This document shows positions 52,553 to 63,586 of a stretch of 64,000 nt of DNA, piece after piece. Under the pieces are notes generated by a model. It made no database searches, was not told the origin of the DNA, and was given only the letters and a program-made list of their open reading frames with translations. Origin of the DNA: Actinomyces oris (GTDB lineage: Bacteria > Actinomycetota > Actinomycetes > Actinomycetales > Actinomycetaceae). A program made the translations under genes and the position numbers. Each line of letters opens with the position of its first letter. Position 1 is the stretch's first letter. Location of the stretch: the NCBI RefSeq assembly GCF_001929375.1, contig NZ_MSGO01000005.1:146280-210279 (forward strand), in the 5' to 3' direction.

Positions 52553-52949
52553 GTCCTTACACCGTCCTTCTGGGCCTGGCCCGTCTACCATTCGCCCGCT
52601 GCTGGGCGACAGGTACTAGCCCACCGCACCCGGCACCAGCCGCGCAAGTGAACACGCATGTCAGATTACCTTGGACTTTCCTTTGAAGATCGATTCTGAC
52701 GCGACCACCCCCTTGAGGCTCCACACCCGTCAGCGCTCGGCAGCGACACCACCCCATCACATGTCATCCACATCACACGTGAAGTAGGACTTTCTTCCCG
52801 CCTGGTGCAGCGTTCGCCCCGTCGCAGGTCGTAGATTAGGGCCGTCATCCACAGCGGCCTGACTTCAGGCGCACGCCGACGCCGCCATCGGCACCACGGC
52901 ACGCAACGAGGCTCGGGCCGACCGCACAGACGCGAGGAAAGAGGATTCC
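52553..52949. other. Divergent regulatory region between DUF3052 and aceE
   Basis: 397 bp with no gene. It carries a CRP/GlxR-like palindrome (listed separately) and the aceE ribosome site at its right end. No leader peptide or riboswitch was recognised. Confidence 0.4.
52762..52777. promoter_or_regulatory. Possible CRP/GlxR-type operator upstream of aceE
   Basis: TGTCA-N6-TCACA differs by one base from the CRP-family consensus TGTGA-N6-TCACA and lies 172 bp before the aceE start. Confidence 0.35.
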
Positions 52950-55703
<2,754 letters not shown>

Positions 55704-55742
55704 TCCGCCCTGTGCGCCTATAGTTGGACGCACTGACCAATT

Positions 55743-55786
55743 GTGGTGCCGGTGGAACACGGAAGACCGTGTTCCACCGGCACCAC
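55743..55786 (+). terminator. Terminator after aceE
   Basis: A perfect 20-bp stem (begins GTGGTGCCGGTGG) with an AAGA tetraloop lies 40 bp after the aceE stop. This is the strongest hairpin in the window. Confidence 0.85.
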
Positions 55787-55811
55787 CGTGTCTGCCGAAT
55801 GAGGTCCTCCC

Positions 55812-56456
55812 TTGTCCCGCTCCCCGCTCCTGTGCTCCACCTCCTTCATAGCCGCGTGCCTGCTGGCCCTGTCCGGCTGCTCAGCCGGCTGGACCGGCGC
55901 CAGGGGGACGTCCTCGGCTCCGCCGGAGCAGGCTCACGATGCTGCCGCTCAGGAGGCCGAGGAGGAGCCCACTGGGAAGCCGGAGGACACCAACCCCATG
56001 GATCCGCTGGAGTACGGCAACTGCACGTCCTCCGACATCCGCGACTACGACGACGAGCTGACCGACAACGACGCGGAGGACACCCGGGCCCAGGCGGAGG
56101 CCCAGGTCACCAAGGTGATGCCGGCCTCCGACCAGGTCAGTGTCACCTCCAACGAGCTCTCCGCCGATCAGGTGGTCAAGGTCTCGGCGGGCGCACGAGA
56201 CGTAACAATCACCGCACAAAGTCTCGTGGTCATCATCGAAGGGGAGATCGATTCACTGACCGTCAACGGCTTTGACAACACGGTCTGGATCGACGCCTCC
56301 AACAAAGTCACATTCGGTTCCAACGACGGAGACAACCAGAATTACGTCTTCTGGCACTCCAGGCCTCCGCAGGCGAAGGTGGATCCGCAAGGTCTCAACA
56401 TCATCGGCAAGGACGTTCACGCCCCTGTTGTCCGTTCCTGCCGATCCTTCTCCTGA
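55812..56456 (+). CDS. DUF3060 domain lipoprotein
   Basis: A 214-residue exported protein. The signal peptide ends in a lipobox (LALSGC, cysteine near residue 23). A Glu/Ala/Pro-rich linker precedes a DUF3060-type beta domain with DVTITAQSLVVIIEGEIDSL, then TVNGFDNTVWIDASNKVTFG and NQNYVFWHS. DUF3060 proteins are surface lipoproteins of unknown role in actinobacteria. The TTG start follows GAGG at 6-7 nt; no better ATG or GTG exists before the signal peptide. It is convergent with aspA. Confidence 0.82.
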   Translation: MSRSPLLCSTSFIAACLLALSGCSAGWTGARGTSSAPPEQAHDAAAQEAEEEPTGKPEDTNPMDPLEYGNCTSSDIRDYDDELTDNDAEDTRAQAEAQVTKVMPASDQVSVTSNELSADQVVKVSAGARDVTITAQSLVVIIEGEIDSLTVNGFDNTVWIDASNKVTFGSNDGDNQNYVFWHSRPPQAKVDPQGLNIIGKDVHAPVVRSCRSFS

Positions 56457-56555
56457 GGCCGTTCGCGACAGAACTGGATTCGGTCTTCCGACGTCGGCAG
56501 GCGATGCGGCAAGCCGCCGACCGCCCGCCGACCCCACGGAAGGCCGATTCCCTCC

Positions 56556-58034
56556 CTACTCCTGCGAGTCAGGCGCCGTGGACACAACCGGTGGAGTTGA
56601 CGGATCGGATCCTGAGTAGACCTTCAAGTCACGGAAATGGGGACGCAGAAGGTTCTCGGGGCTGAGAATCTCGTCAAGAACAGACTCCTCGAGCAGCCCC
56701 ATCTCCAGAACCACCTCTCGCACGCTGCGTCCTGAACGGGCGCACTCACGGCCCACCAGGTCGCCGTTGTGATGACCGATCACCGGGTTGAGATAGGTAA
56801 CGATTCCGATCGAGTCCAGCACGTTGCGGCGACACACCTCCTCATTGGCCTCGATCCCCACGACGCACAGCTCCCGAAGGGTCGACATCCCGCGGGTGAG
56901 CAGATTGATGGACTCGAAGATGGCCTGGGCGATCACCGGTTCCATGACATTGAGCTGGAGCTGTCCCGCCTCCGCGGCGAAGGTCAGCGCAACATCGTTT
57001 CCAATGACCTTGAAGCAGACCTGGTTCACCACCTCCGGGATCACCGGATTGACCTTGGCCGGCATGATGGAGGAACCGGCCTGGCGCTCAGGCAGCCTGA
57101 TCTCCCCCAGCCCGGCACGAGGCCCGGAGGACAGCAGTCGCAGGTCGTTGCAGATCTTGGACAGCTTCACCGCCAAGCGCTTGATCGCCGCGTGCATCGA
57201 GACGTAGGCGCCCGTGTCACTCGTGGCTTCCAGCAGGTCATGCGCTCCTCGAACGTCCAAACCGGTGATCTCCCGCAGATACCCGACAACAGTGCTCTGA
57301 TAGTCCGGCGGGGTGTTGAGCCCCGTGCCGATCGCCGTGGCCCCGAGGTTCACCTCCAGAAGCAGCGCGGCATTGTTGTGAAGCCGGCTGACCTCCTCCT
57401 CCAGCAGAACGGCGAAGGCCTCGAACTCCTTCCCCAGGCTCATAGGAACAGCATCCTGAAGCTGAGTACGTCCCATCTTCAGAACATTGACGAACTCCAG
57501 TCCTTTAGCACGCATGGACGCGATGAGTCGCTCGAGCTCCTCGATGAGCGAGCCGACAAGGGCGAACAGCCCTAAACGGAATCCAGTCGGGTAGGCATCG
57601 TTCGTCGACTGGGACTTGTTGACATGATCATTGGGGTTGATGATGTCATAACGGCCCTTGGCATATCCCAGGTACTCCAGCGCGAGGTTGGCGATCACCT
57701 CGTTGGTATTCATGTTGACACTGGTCCCGGCACCCCCCTGGAACTGGTCGACCGGGAACTGGTCAAGGCAGCGCTCGGCAACCAGTACCTGGTCACACGC
57801 CCACACAATCGCACCAGCAACCTCCGGGTCAATAGCCCCCAGATCACTGTTCGCTAACGCTGACGCCTTCTTGACCTGCACCATGCCGCGGACGAAGGCC
57901 TCTTCATCACCGACCACAGATCCAGAGATCTGGAAGTTCTCCATCGCACGTAGCGTATGGATTCCCCAATAGGCTTCCAATGGAACTTCCCGTGCACCAA
58001 GAAGATCTTCCTCTGTGCGGGTTGCCTTCGTCAT
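56556..58034 (-). CDS. aspA: Aspartate ammonia-lyase
   Basis: Reversibly converts L-aspartate to fumarate and ammonia, linking amino acid catabolism to the fumarate pool. The 492-residue protein has the superfamily features [35 protein letters not shown], and the SS-loop [15 protein letters not shown] carrying the catalytic serine. A Lys/Asn-containing MEPVIAQ segment and FRDL near the C-terminus fit AspA rather than fumarase. The ATG at 58034 follows CGGAGG. It is divergent from the PucR-type regulator, and an operator-like palindrome lies between. Confidence 0.93.
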   Translation of the reverse strand: MTKATRTEEDLLGAREVPLEAYWGIHTLRAMENFQISGSVVGDEEAFVRGMVQVKKASALANSDLGAIDPEVAGAIVWACDQVLVAERCLDQFPVDQFQGGAGTSVNMNTNEVIANLALEYLGYAKGRYDIINPNDHVNKSQSTNDAYPTGFRLGLFALVGSLIEELERLIASMRAKGLEFVNVLKMGRTQLQDAVPMSLGKEFEAFAVLLEEEVSRLHNNAALLLEVNLGATAIGTGLNTPPDYQSTVVGYLREITGLDVRGAHDLLEATSDTGAYVSMHAAIKRLAVKLSKICNDLRLLSSGPRAGLGEIRLPERQAGSSIMPAKVNPVIPEVVNQVCFKVIGNDVALTFAAEAGQLQLNVMEPVIAQAIFESINLLTRGMSTLRELCVVGIEANEEVCRRNVLDSIGIVTYLNPVIGHHNGDLVGRECARSGRSVREVVLEMGLLEESVLDEILSPENLLRPHFRDLKVYSGSDPSTPPVVSTAPDSQE

Positions 58035-58142
58035 CCTGAGCCTCCGAGTTGTCTAGCTAGGCACCTGCCCGTGCGAGTCCATGCTGGCATACGACACAGA
58101 CATTCAAGTCATTGCAGATTCACATACCGTGGCTTCCACAAT

Positions 58143-58160
58143 GGTTACGCTATTGTAACC
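58143..58160. promoter_or_regulatory. Palindromic operator candidate between aspA and the PucR-type regulator
   Basis: GGTTAC-N6-GTAACC, a perfect 6+6 dyad with an operator-like spacer, lies 109 bp before aspA and 139 bp before the regulator start. Confidence 0.45.
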
Positions 58161-58285
58161 TGCGCAATCCGCTCCGTCTCCGCGACACACCACCCTCAGT
58201 TATCCCCGTATTTTCAACACAAACTCGTGTCGGACCACACGCCGCGCCAATCGAGAACCTACTGTCCTCAGGATATTCCAGTCGG

Positions 58286-58291
58286 TAGCAT
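58286..58291 (+). promoter_or_regulatory. -10 hexamer of the PucR-type regulator (leaderless start)
   Basis: TAGCAT lies 7 nt before the ATG at 58299, with no ribosome site. It supports this start over a longer upstream frame that runs across aspA. Confidence 0.5.
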
Positions 58292-58298
58292 CCACAGC

Positions 58299-59501
58299 AT
58301 GGATGAGTTGAGCGCTCCGGGAGTGTCTGCACTGCGACAGGCGCAGGACACAATTATTGAACACTCACTGGACCGCATCAGTTCGGCCCACGATTTCTAC
58401 CGAACCCTTCCGGAAGGCTCGCGGGACCAGATCGCAGCGGTGGCCCGCCTGGGCGTCACCATGTTCGTCGACTCGGCGGAGAACCCCTCGACCCCGCTGG
58501 TCCCCTCCCAGATCTTCTCCGTGGCCCCTGCGGCCCTGACCGGTGTCATCACGCTGGAGCAGACCCTGGCTCTGGTGCGCACGGTCCTCGACGTCGTTGT
58601 GGACGAGGCTCCTCGCGCCGTTCCGGAGGAGGACCATGACACCGTCCGTATCCTCGTCCTGACCTTCGGGCGTGACGTCGGCTTCGCCGCGGCCGAGGTG
58701 TACGCCCGGGCGGCTGAGGCCCGAGGGGCCTGGGACGCCCGGCTGGAGTCCGTAGCGGTCGACGCGATGCTTCACGACGCCCCCGAGGACGCCGCGACCC
58801 GGGCCGGAACTGCCGGCTGGAACGGAACCGGGCCGGTGGCGGCCATCGCAGCCAAGACCACTCTCGATGCGCTCGGCATCTCCAGGCTGCGCCACGAGTG
58901 CCGCAACCTGGCCAGTGACTGCCTGGTATCCGTACGCGGCGACTCCGTCCTCATCGTCCTGGGCGACAACCCGGCCGCTCAGGGCCCGGCACTGTCCAAG
59001 CACTCCGCTCGGGAAGCCACTGCTGAGCAGCTGGTGGACCAGGCGGCCATGCAGGTGGCCGGCGGCCTGGGAGGATCGGCCGTCGTCGGCCCGGTGGTTT
59101 CAGGGATCTCGCACGCGGGCCGTTCGCTGCGCTCAGCCCTGGCCGGGCTGCGCGCCCTGCCCGGCTGGGCCGAGGCGCCCAACCCGGTTCACGCCGATGA
59201 TCTCCTCCCCGAGCGGCTCCTGGCCGGCGACGAGCTCGCCGGCGAGCAGATCCTCAGCCTGGTGCACGCCCCCCTCCACGAGATGGGCGACCCCTTCGAG
59301 AGCACGGTGGCCACCTACCTGGCCCTGGGCGGGAGCCTGGAGGCCACTGCCCGCAACCTGTTCGTGCACGCCAACACGGTGCGCTACCGCCTGGGCCGGG
59401 TCAGTGAACAGGTCGGCTGGGACGCGACGAACGCCCGTGACGGCCTCATGCTGCACATGGCGATCATCGTGGGCCGACTGGCCGTCAGCCGAGAGGCCTG
59501 A
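58299..59501 (+). CDS. PucR/CdaR-family transcriptional regulator (FasR/Rv2242-like)
   Basis: A 400-residue regulator. The C-terminal HTH of the PucR type is clear: ESTVATYLALGGSLEATARN followed by LFVHANTVRYRLGRVSEQVG. The N-terminal ~300 residues form the effector region with a GGDEF-like/central module (VSVRGDSVLIVLGDNP). Its place between aceE/aspA and acpP-fabF equals Rv2242 in M. tuberculosis and FasR in Streptomyces, which activates the fatty-acid synthase operon downstream. Control of acpP-fabF here is therefore likely by homology. A hairpin follows the gene, so the downstream genes probably have their own promoter. Confidence 0.85.
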   Translation: MDELSAPGVSALRQAQDTIIEHSLDRISSAHDFYRTLPEGSRDQIAAVARLGVTMFVDSAENPSTPLVPSQIFSVAPAALTGVITLEQTLALVRTVLDVVVDEAPRAVPEEDHDTVRILVLTFGRDVGFAAAEVYARAAEARGAWDARLESVAVDAMLHDAPEDAATRAGTAGWNGTGPVAAIAAKTTLDALGISRLRHECRNLASDCLVSVRGDSVLIVLGDNPAAQGPALSKHSAREATAEQLVDQAAMQVAGGLGGSAVVGPVVSGISHAGRSLRSALAGLRALPGWAEAPNPVHADDLLPERLLAGDELAGEQILSLVHAPLHEMGDPFESTVATYLALGGSLEATARNLFVHANTVRYRLGRVSEQVGWDATNARDGLMLHMAIIVGRLAVSREA

Positions 59502-59541
59502 CGCACCGCGGACGTGATGAGCGTCCACGTCCCCCTCCTAT

Positions 59542-59581
59542 GCGACCGGACCGTCCGCCATCTTCGGACTGGTCCGGTCGC
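59542..59581 (+). terminator. Hairpin after the PucR-type regulator
   Basis: An 11-bp stem GCGACCGGACC/GGTCCGGTCGC with an 18-nt loop lies 40 bp past the stop codon. Confidence 0.55.
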
Positions 59582-59762
59582 GGCGCTATGACCGCGCCGC
59601 GACCGTGAGCCGACCCCGGTGGCGCACGGTTCCGAAGCACCCCTTCTCATCTGGGACAATGGCCTGACCTGCGGCGCCGCCGCCGGTGAACCACAACCAT
59701 CATCGAGTCACTGCGCCGCGACGGATCCTGGATGATCCGTCACCGCGTCAGAAGGAGCCACC

Positions 59763-60014
59763 ATGGCCGAGCAGAGCAACGACGACGTCCTGTCCGTCAT
59801 CACCCAGATCGTCAGTGAGGAGTCCGGCGTCGCCGCCAAGGACATCACCCGGGACACCACCTTCGCCCAGGACCTCGACGTCGACTCCCTGGGCCTGCTG
59901 ACCATCGCCACCCAGGTCGAGGAGCGCTTCGGCGTGGCCCTTGACGACTCCCTCATCCCGACCCTGCCCACTGTCGGGGCGCTGGTCGACCTGGTGACCT
60001 CCAAGAAGGCCTGA
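59763..60014 (+). CDS. acpP: Acyl carrier protein
   Basis: An 83-residue acidic carrier protein. The phosphopantetheine attachment serine is S42 in the DLDVDSLGLL motif. The four-helix layout and length match FAS II acyl carrier proteins. It holds growing acyl chains as thioesters for FabF and other enzymes and is also the octanoyl donor for LipB. The ATG has AAGGAG 7 nt upstream. fabF follows after 8 bp, so the two are cotranscribed. Confidence 0.95.
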   Translation: MAEQSNDDVLSVITQIVSEESGVAAKDITRDTTFAQDLDVDSLGLLTIATQVEERFGVALDDSLIPTLPTVGALVDLVTSKKA

Positions 60015-60022
60015 CGACACTC

Positions 60023-61276
60023 ATGAGCCCGGAAGCCGCGTGCCGCCCTGACGACGTCGTCGTCACCGGCCTGGGAACCGTCAATCCTCTGGGCGCAGAC
60101 GTTGGGTCCACCTGGAGCGCCCTGCACGAGGGCACCTGCGCGGTTCGCGCCCTTGAGCACGAGTGGGTCGCCCACCATGACCTGCCCGTGCGGATCGGCG
60201 CTCCCCTGGCAGTCGATCCTGCCGAGATGCTCCCGCCCCGCCGGCTGCGCCGCCTCGACCGAGCCAGTCAGTGCGCGCTGCTGGCCGCCCGCCAGGCCTG
60301 GGAGCAGGCAGGGGCCCCGCAGGTCGCCTCTCAGCGTCTGGCGGTATCCGTCTCCCCCGGCATGGGGCCGGTCCTGTCGGTCATGGAGGCGTGGGACACC
60401 CTGAGGGACAAGGGACCTCGGCAGGTTCTGCCGACGGCGGTCCCCGCGCTCATGCCCAACGCCCCGGCGGCGGCCGTCGGGATCGAGCTGGGGGCGCACG
60501 GCGGCATCCATGCTCCGGCCTCCGCCTGCGCCTCGGGGGCTGAGGCCATCTCCTACGGCGCGGACCTCATCGCTCTGGGGCGGGCCGACGTCGTCGTGGC
60601 CGGGGGCACGGATGCGGCCCTCCACCCGATGACTGTGGCCGCCTTCGGCGCCATGAGGGCCCTGTCGACGCGCAACGCCGACCCGCGGGCCGCCTCACGC
60701 CCCTTCGCCCCGGACCGTGACGGCTTCGTCCTGGGTGAGGGCGCCGGGCTCCTCGTCCTGGAGCGCGCCGAGCACGCCATCGCCCGTGGCGCACGGGTCC
60801 TGGCCGCGCTGGCGGGCTCCGGGGTCACTGCCGACGCCTACGACGTCGCACGACCGGAGCCATCGGGCGCGGAGCAGGAACGCGCCCTGAGGCTGGCTCT
60901 GGAGCGCGCGGGCCTTGACGCCGGTGCCGTCGGGCACGTCAATGCCCACGCCACCTCGACACCGGCCGGCGACGTCGTCGAGGCCGGTGTCCTGGCCAGG
61001 ACGGTTCCGAATGCGGCCGTCAGCGCCACGAAGTCCGCCACCGGTCACCTCCTGGGCGGGGCCGGGGGGCTGGAGGCGGTGCTGACCGTGATGGCGCTGC
61101 AGGAGCGCTGGGCCCCGCCCACGCTGCTGCCGGCCGGGGTGGATCCGGAGCTGGTGCGGCTCGGCCTGGACGTCGTTGGGCCACGGGGCCGGGACCTGCC
61201 CCGGCTGGCGGCGGCGGCCAGCACCTCCTTCGGCTTCGGAGGGCACAACGTCGCCCTGGTCTTCACCCGCCAGTAG
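60023..61276 (+). CDS. fabF: Beta-ketoacyl-ACP synthase II (FabF/KasA-like)
   Basis: Condenses malonyl-ACP with acyl-ACP during chain elongation. The 417-residue thiolase-fold protein has VVVTGLGTVNPLG at the start, the catalytic cysteine C169 (ASACASGAEA), the first histidine in HVNAHATSTPAGD, and the second lysine/histidine motif KSATGHLLGGAGG. The terminal SFGFGGHN is also present. All catalytic residues are present. It lies 8 bp downstream of acpP. The usual fabD and fabH partners are not in this cluster. Confidence 0.95.
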   Translation: MSPEAACRPDDVVVTGLGTVNPLGADVGSTWSALHEGTCAVRALEHEWVAHHDLPVRIGAPLAVDPAEMLPPRRLRRLDRASQCALLAARQAWEQAGAPQVASQRLAVSVSPGMGPVLSVMEAWDTLRDKGPRQVLPTAVPALMPNAPAAAVGIELGAHGGIHAPASACASGAEAISYGADLIALGRADVVVAGGTDAALHPMTVAAFGAMRALSTRNADPRAASRPFAPDRDGFVLGEGAGLLVLERAEHAIARGARVLAALAGSGVTADAYDVARPEPSGAEQERALRLALERAGLDAGAVGHVNAHATSTPAGDVVEAGVLARTVPNAAVSATKSATGHLLGGAGGLEAVLTVMALQERWAPPTLLPAGVDPELVRLGLDVVGPRGRDLPRLAAAASTSFGFGGHNVALVFTRQ

Positions 61277-61450
61277 TCGTGCTCGGGTAGGCGGTGCCGC
61301 GAGGCCTCACCTGTGACCCACCGCGCTGGACCCGGCCGGTGTGGTCAGGCACAATAGCCGTGCATGCCGCGTACGTCATGACATGAGCCCGGTTGCGGGT
61401 CGAGACCGTTGGGGAAGGCGAATCTCGAAACCAACCAGGAGGCGATACTC

Positions 61451-61951
61451 ATGATCGGTGCCTACACCCGCGGTGTACTTTTCGTGCATTCAGCACCTCG
61501 GGCGCTCTGCCCCCACATCGAGTGGGCAGCGGCCGAGGTGCTCGGTTCGCGTGTCCACCTGGACTGGACCGAGCAGCCTGCGGCTCGGGGCATGATGCGG
61601 GCCGAGACCAGCTGGGTGGGGCCCGCTGGAACGGGAGCCAGCCTTGCCTCGGCCCTGCGCGGCTGGGCGAACCTGCGCTATGAGGTCACTGAGGAGGCGA
61701 GCGTCGGCACCGACGGCGGCCGCTGGTCTCACACCCCCGACCTGGGCATCTTCCACGCCCAGACGGATGTTCACGGCAACGTCGTCGTCCCTGAGGACCG
61801 AATCCGTGCCGCGCTCGTCTACGCGGCCGATCCTGAGAGGATGCGCCGCGAGCTCGACCTGGCTCTGGGGCAGGCCTGGGACGACGAGCTCGAGCCCTTC
61901 CGCTACGCCGGAGCCGGCGCGCCCGTGCGGTGGCTGCACCGCGTCGGCTAG
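61451..61951 (+). CDS. DUF3145 family protein
   Basis: A 166-residue protein of the actinobacterial DUF3145 family, often found downstream of the fatty acid synthase genes. The N-terminal signature TRGVLFVHSAPRALCPHIEW is followed by HLDWTEQPAARG, WANLRYEVTEEAS and the C-terminal DELEPFRYAGAGAPVRWLH. Function is unknown. The ATG at 61451 follows AGGAGG at 7 nt and gives the family-typical start; a more upstream in-frame start adds 14 unrelated residues. Confidence 0.85.
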   Translation: MIGAYTRGVLFVHSAPRALCPHIEWAAAEVLGSRVHLDWTEQPAARGMMRAETSWVGPAGTGASLASALRGWANLRYEVTEEASVGTDGGRWSHTPDLGIFHAQTDVHGNVVVPEDRIRAALVYAADPERMRRELDLALGQAWDDELEPFRYAGAGAPVRWLHRVG

Positions 61952-61991
61952 GAGCACGCCGCGCGCTGGACACCTCATCGCCTCCTGGAAA

Positions 61992-62033
61992 CCGGGTGGG
62001 GCAACAGGTTTCGCGACCTGTTGCCCCACCCGG
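61992..62033. terminator. Bidirectional terminator between DUF3145 and def
   Basis: A perfect 18-bp stem (CCGGGTGGGGCAACAGGT and its complement) with a 6-nt loop lies between convergent genes. Confidence 0.8.
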
Positions 62034-62050
62034 CCTGCATCCTTGGGCCG

Positions 62051-62542
62051 TTAGAGTCCCTGCGCGCGCAGCTCCTTCATCGCCTTGGCCCGGTTCTTCC
62101 GGTCGAGGCGATCGAGGTAGAGGTGGCCCTCCAGGTGGTCGCACTCGTGCTGGATGCAGCGGGCCATCAGCTCCTCCCCCTCAACGACGACCTCCTTGCC
62201 GTCCAGGTCCACGCCCTCGGCCCGGGCGTACCAGGCCCGCTCCGTGGGGAACCACAGGCCCGGCACTGACAGGCAGCCCTCCTCCCCATCCTGGTACTCG
62301 TCCTTGGAGACCTCAACGATCTTGGGGTTGAGGACGTAGCCGATCCCGCCGTCGATGTTCCAGGAGAAGGCGCGCAGACCGACCCCGATCTGATTGGCGG
62401 CCAGGCCGGCCCGGCCGTCCTCGTCGACCGTCTCGAGCAGGTCCTCGACCAGGGCCTTGACGGAGTCGTCGATGTCAGTGATCCAGTCGCACTCGGTGCG
62501 CAGGATCGGGTCGCCAATGATGCGGATGTCGCGGTATGCCAT
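62051..62542 (-). CDS. def: Peptide deformylase
   Basis: Removes the formyl group from the N-terminal methionine of new proteins, before Map acts. The 163-residue protein has all three motifs: GLAANQIGV (motif 1, residues 46-54), EGCLSVPG with metal ligand C90, and QHECDHLEG with H132, E133 and H136. The ATG at 62542 follows GGAGG at 8 nt. The longer upstream frame to 62944 is antisense to the toxin-antitoxin genes and is not coding. Confidence 0.95.
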   Translation of the reverse strand: MAYRDIRIIGDPILRTECDWITDIDDSVKALVEDLLETVDEDGRAGLAANQIGVGLRAFSWNIDGGIGYVLNPKIVEVSKDEYQDGEEGCLSVPGLWFPTERAWYARAEGVDLDGKEVVVEGEELMARCIQHECDHLEGHLYLDRLDRKNRAKAMKELRAQGL

Positions 62543-62695
62543 GGCGTCATCCTCCCACGACCGGACCGACGAGGTCATGTTCGGCCCATGGCGCGATCTG
62601 GTGCTCGCCCGCCACCGGCGACATCCGGCGCAGGCCGGACGGCCCGGTCCCTGCGCGCCGCCATCGCCCACCGCGTGACAAAGCACGGAGAACAT

Positions 62696-62938
62696 ATGTG
62701 TCACAATAATCCTGCGAGCAGCACAAGCCCGGTCAGGGTCCTGGTTCACTCTCGCGTCACCCGCAGGCACCCGGACCTGACCGAGCGCGACGTCCTGGCC
62801 GCCTGGCACCACGCGACCGATGCCGCCCAACGTCCAGGCACGGACCAGTGGGTCGCCATCGGCCCGGCGCCCGACGGGCGCATGGTCGAGATGGTCGCTG
62901 AGAGCCTCCCCCAGGGGTGGCTCATCTACCACGCATGA
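62696..62938 (+). CDS. Putative toxin of a type II toxin-antitoxin pair (DUF4258/BrnT-like)
   Basis: An 80-residue protein. The core [20 protein letters not shown], followed by VLAAW and later [19 protein letters not shown] and GWLIYHA, has the compact alpha/beta pattern of DUF4258/BrnT-like RNase toxins. Assignment rests on this pattern and on the adjacent ribbon-helix-helix gene. The ATG at 62696 has GGAG at 6-7 nt. The gene precedes its partner by 55 bp, a toxin-first order. Confidence 0.6.
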   Translation: MCHNNPASSTSPVRVLVHSRVTRRHPDLTERDVLAAWHHATDAAQRPGTDQWVAIGPAPDGRMVEMVAESLPQGWLIYHA

Positions 62939-62993
62939 CACCACCGACCAGGAAGACCACCACCGAGATCAGGGCGGTACGAAGGAGGACACA

Positions 62994-63275
62994 ATGACCA
63001 CCTACACCCCCAGCCAGATGAGCGAGGACGAGATCAACGCCCTTTTCGGCACCACCACCGAGGAGCTCGACGCCAAGGCCGCCGAGTACGAGGACGGCTC
63101 CTGGGAAGGACCTCTCGTCCACCACGTGCGCGGACGGCCGAGCCTGTACGACGAGACCATGACCGACCTCCACGTACGGGTGCCCCGCTCCACCCTGAAG
63201 GCACTCGACCAGCACGCGGCATCAGCCGGCAAGACACGATCCCAGTACGTCCGCGACATCCTCGCGACCGCCTGA
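62994..63275 (+). CDS. Ribbon-helix-helix (CopG-type) antitoxin
   Basis: A 93-residue protein. The C-terminal 35 residues (DLHVRVPRSTLKALDQHAAS, then AGKTRSQYVRDIL) form a ribbon-helix-helix DNA-binding motif. The acidic N-terminal part (SEDEINALFGTTTEELDAKA) would wrap the toxin. DNA binding at the C-terminus and toxin binding at the N-terminus is the less common order for RHH antitoxins. The ATG has a perfect AAGGAGG. It probably autoregulates the pair. Confidence 0.7.
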   Translation: MTTYTPSQMSEDEINALFGTTTEELDAKAAEYEDGSWEGPLVHHVRGRPSLYDETMTDLHVRVPRSTLKALDQHAASAGKTRSQYVRDILATA

Positions 63276-63586
63276 GCCCGCGAGCGTACCGCGCTCAGAG
63301 CCTGGCAACGCTGACAAGATTGGGCCCCCTCACACCTGATGGTGTGAGGGGGCCAGTGCACCCGACCTTAGTTGGAAGTCTCCTTATGTGGCCGAAAAGC
63401 TCCCGGAGACAAGACCTGCAAGAGGAATTCGACAGCCGATTTGTTGCGGTACTTCCACCTCACCCACGATGCACCCCACGGCAGTACGGGTGACAGGGCA
63501 AACTCACCTGACCAACGGCCCACACAGGCTCCAAAACTGGGGACGAAACTGTGCACCACACCCCAACTACCCATCCTGGAGCAGAT
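63276..63586. other. Intergenic region before the edge gene
   Basis: 311 bp. Apart from the terminator listed separately and a GGAG ribosome site just before the last gene, nothing was recognised. Short ORFs here lack protein character. Confidence 0.35.
63323..63354 (+). terminator. Terminator after the toxin-antitoxin pair
   Basis: A perfect 14-bp stem (GGCCCCCTCACACC and its complement) with a TGAT loop lies 47 bp after the antitoxin stop. Confidence 0.75.
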
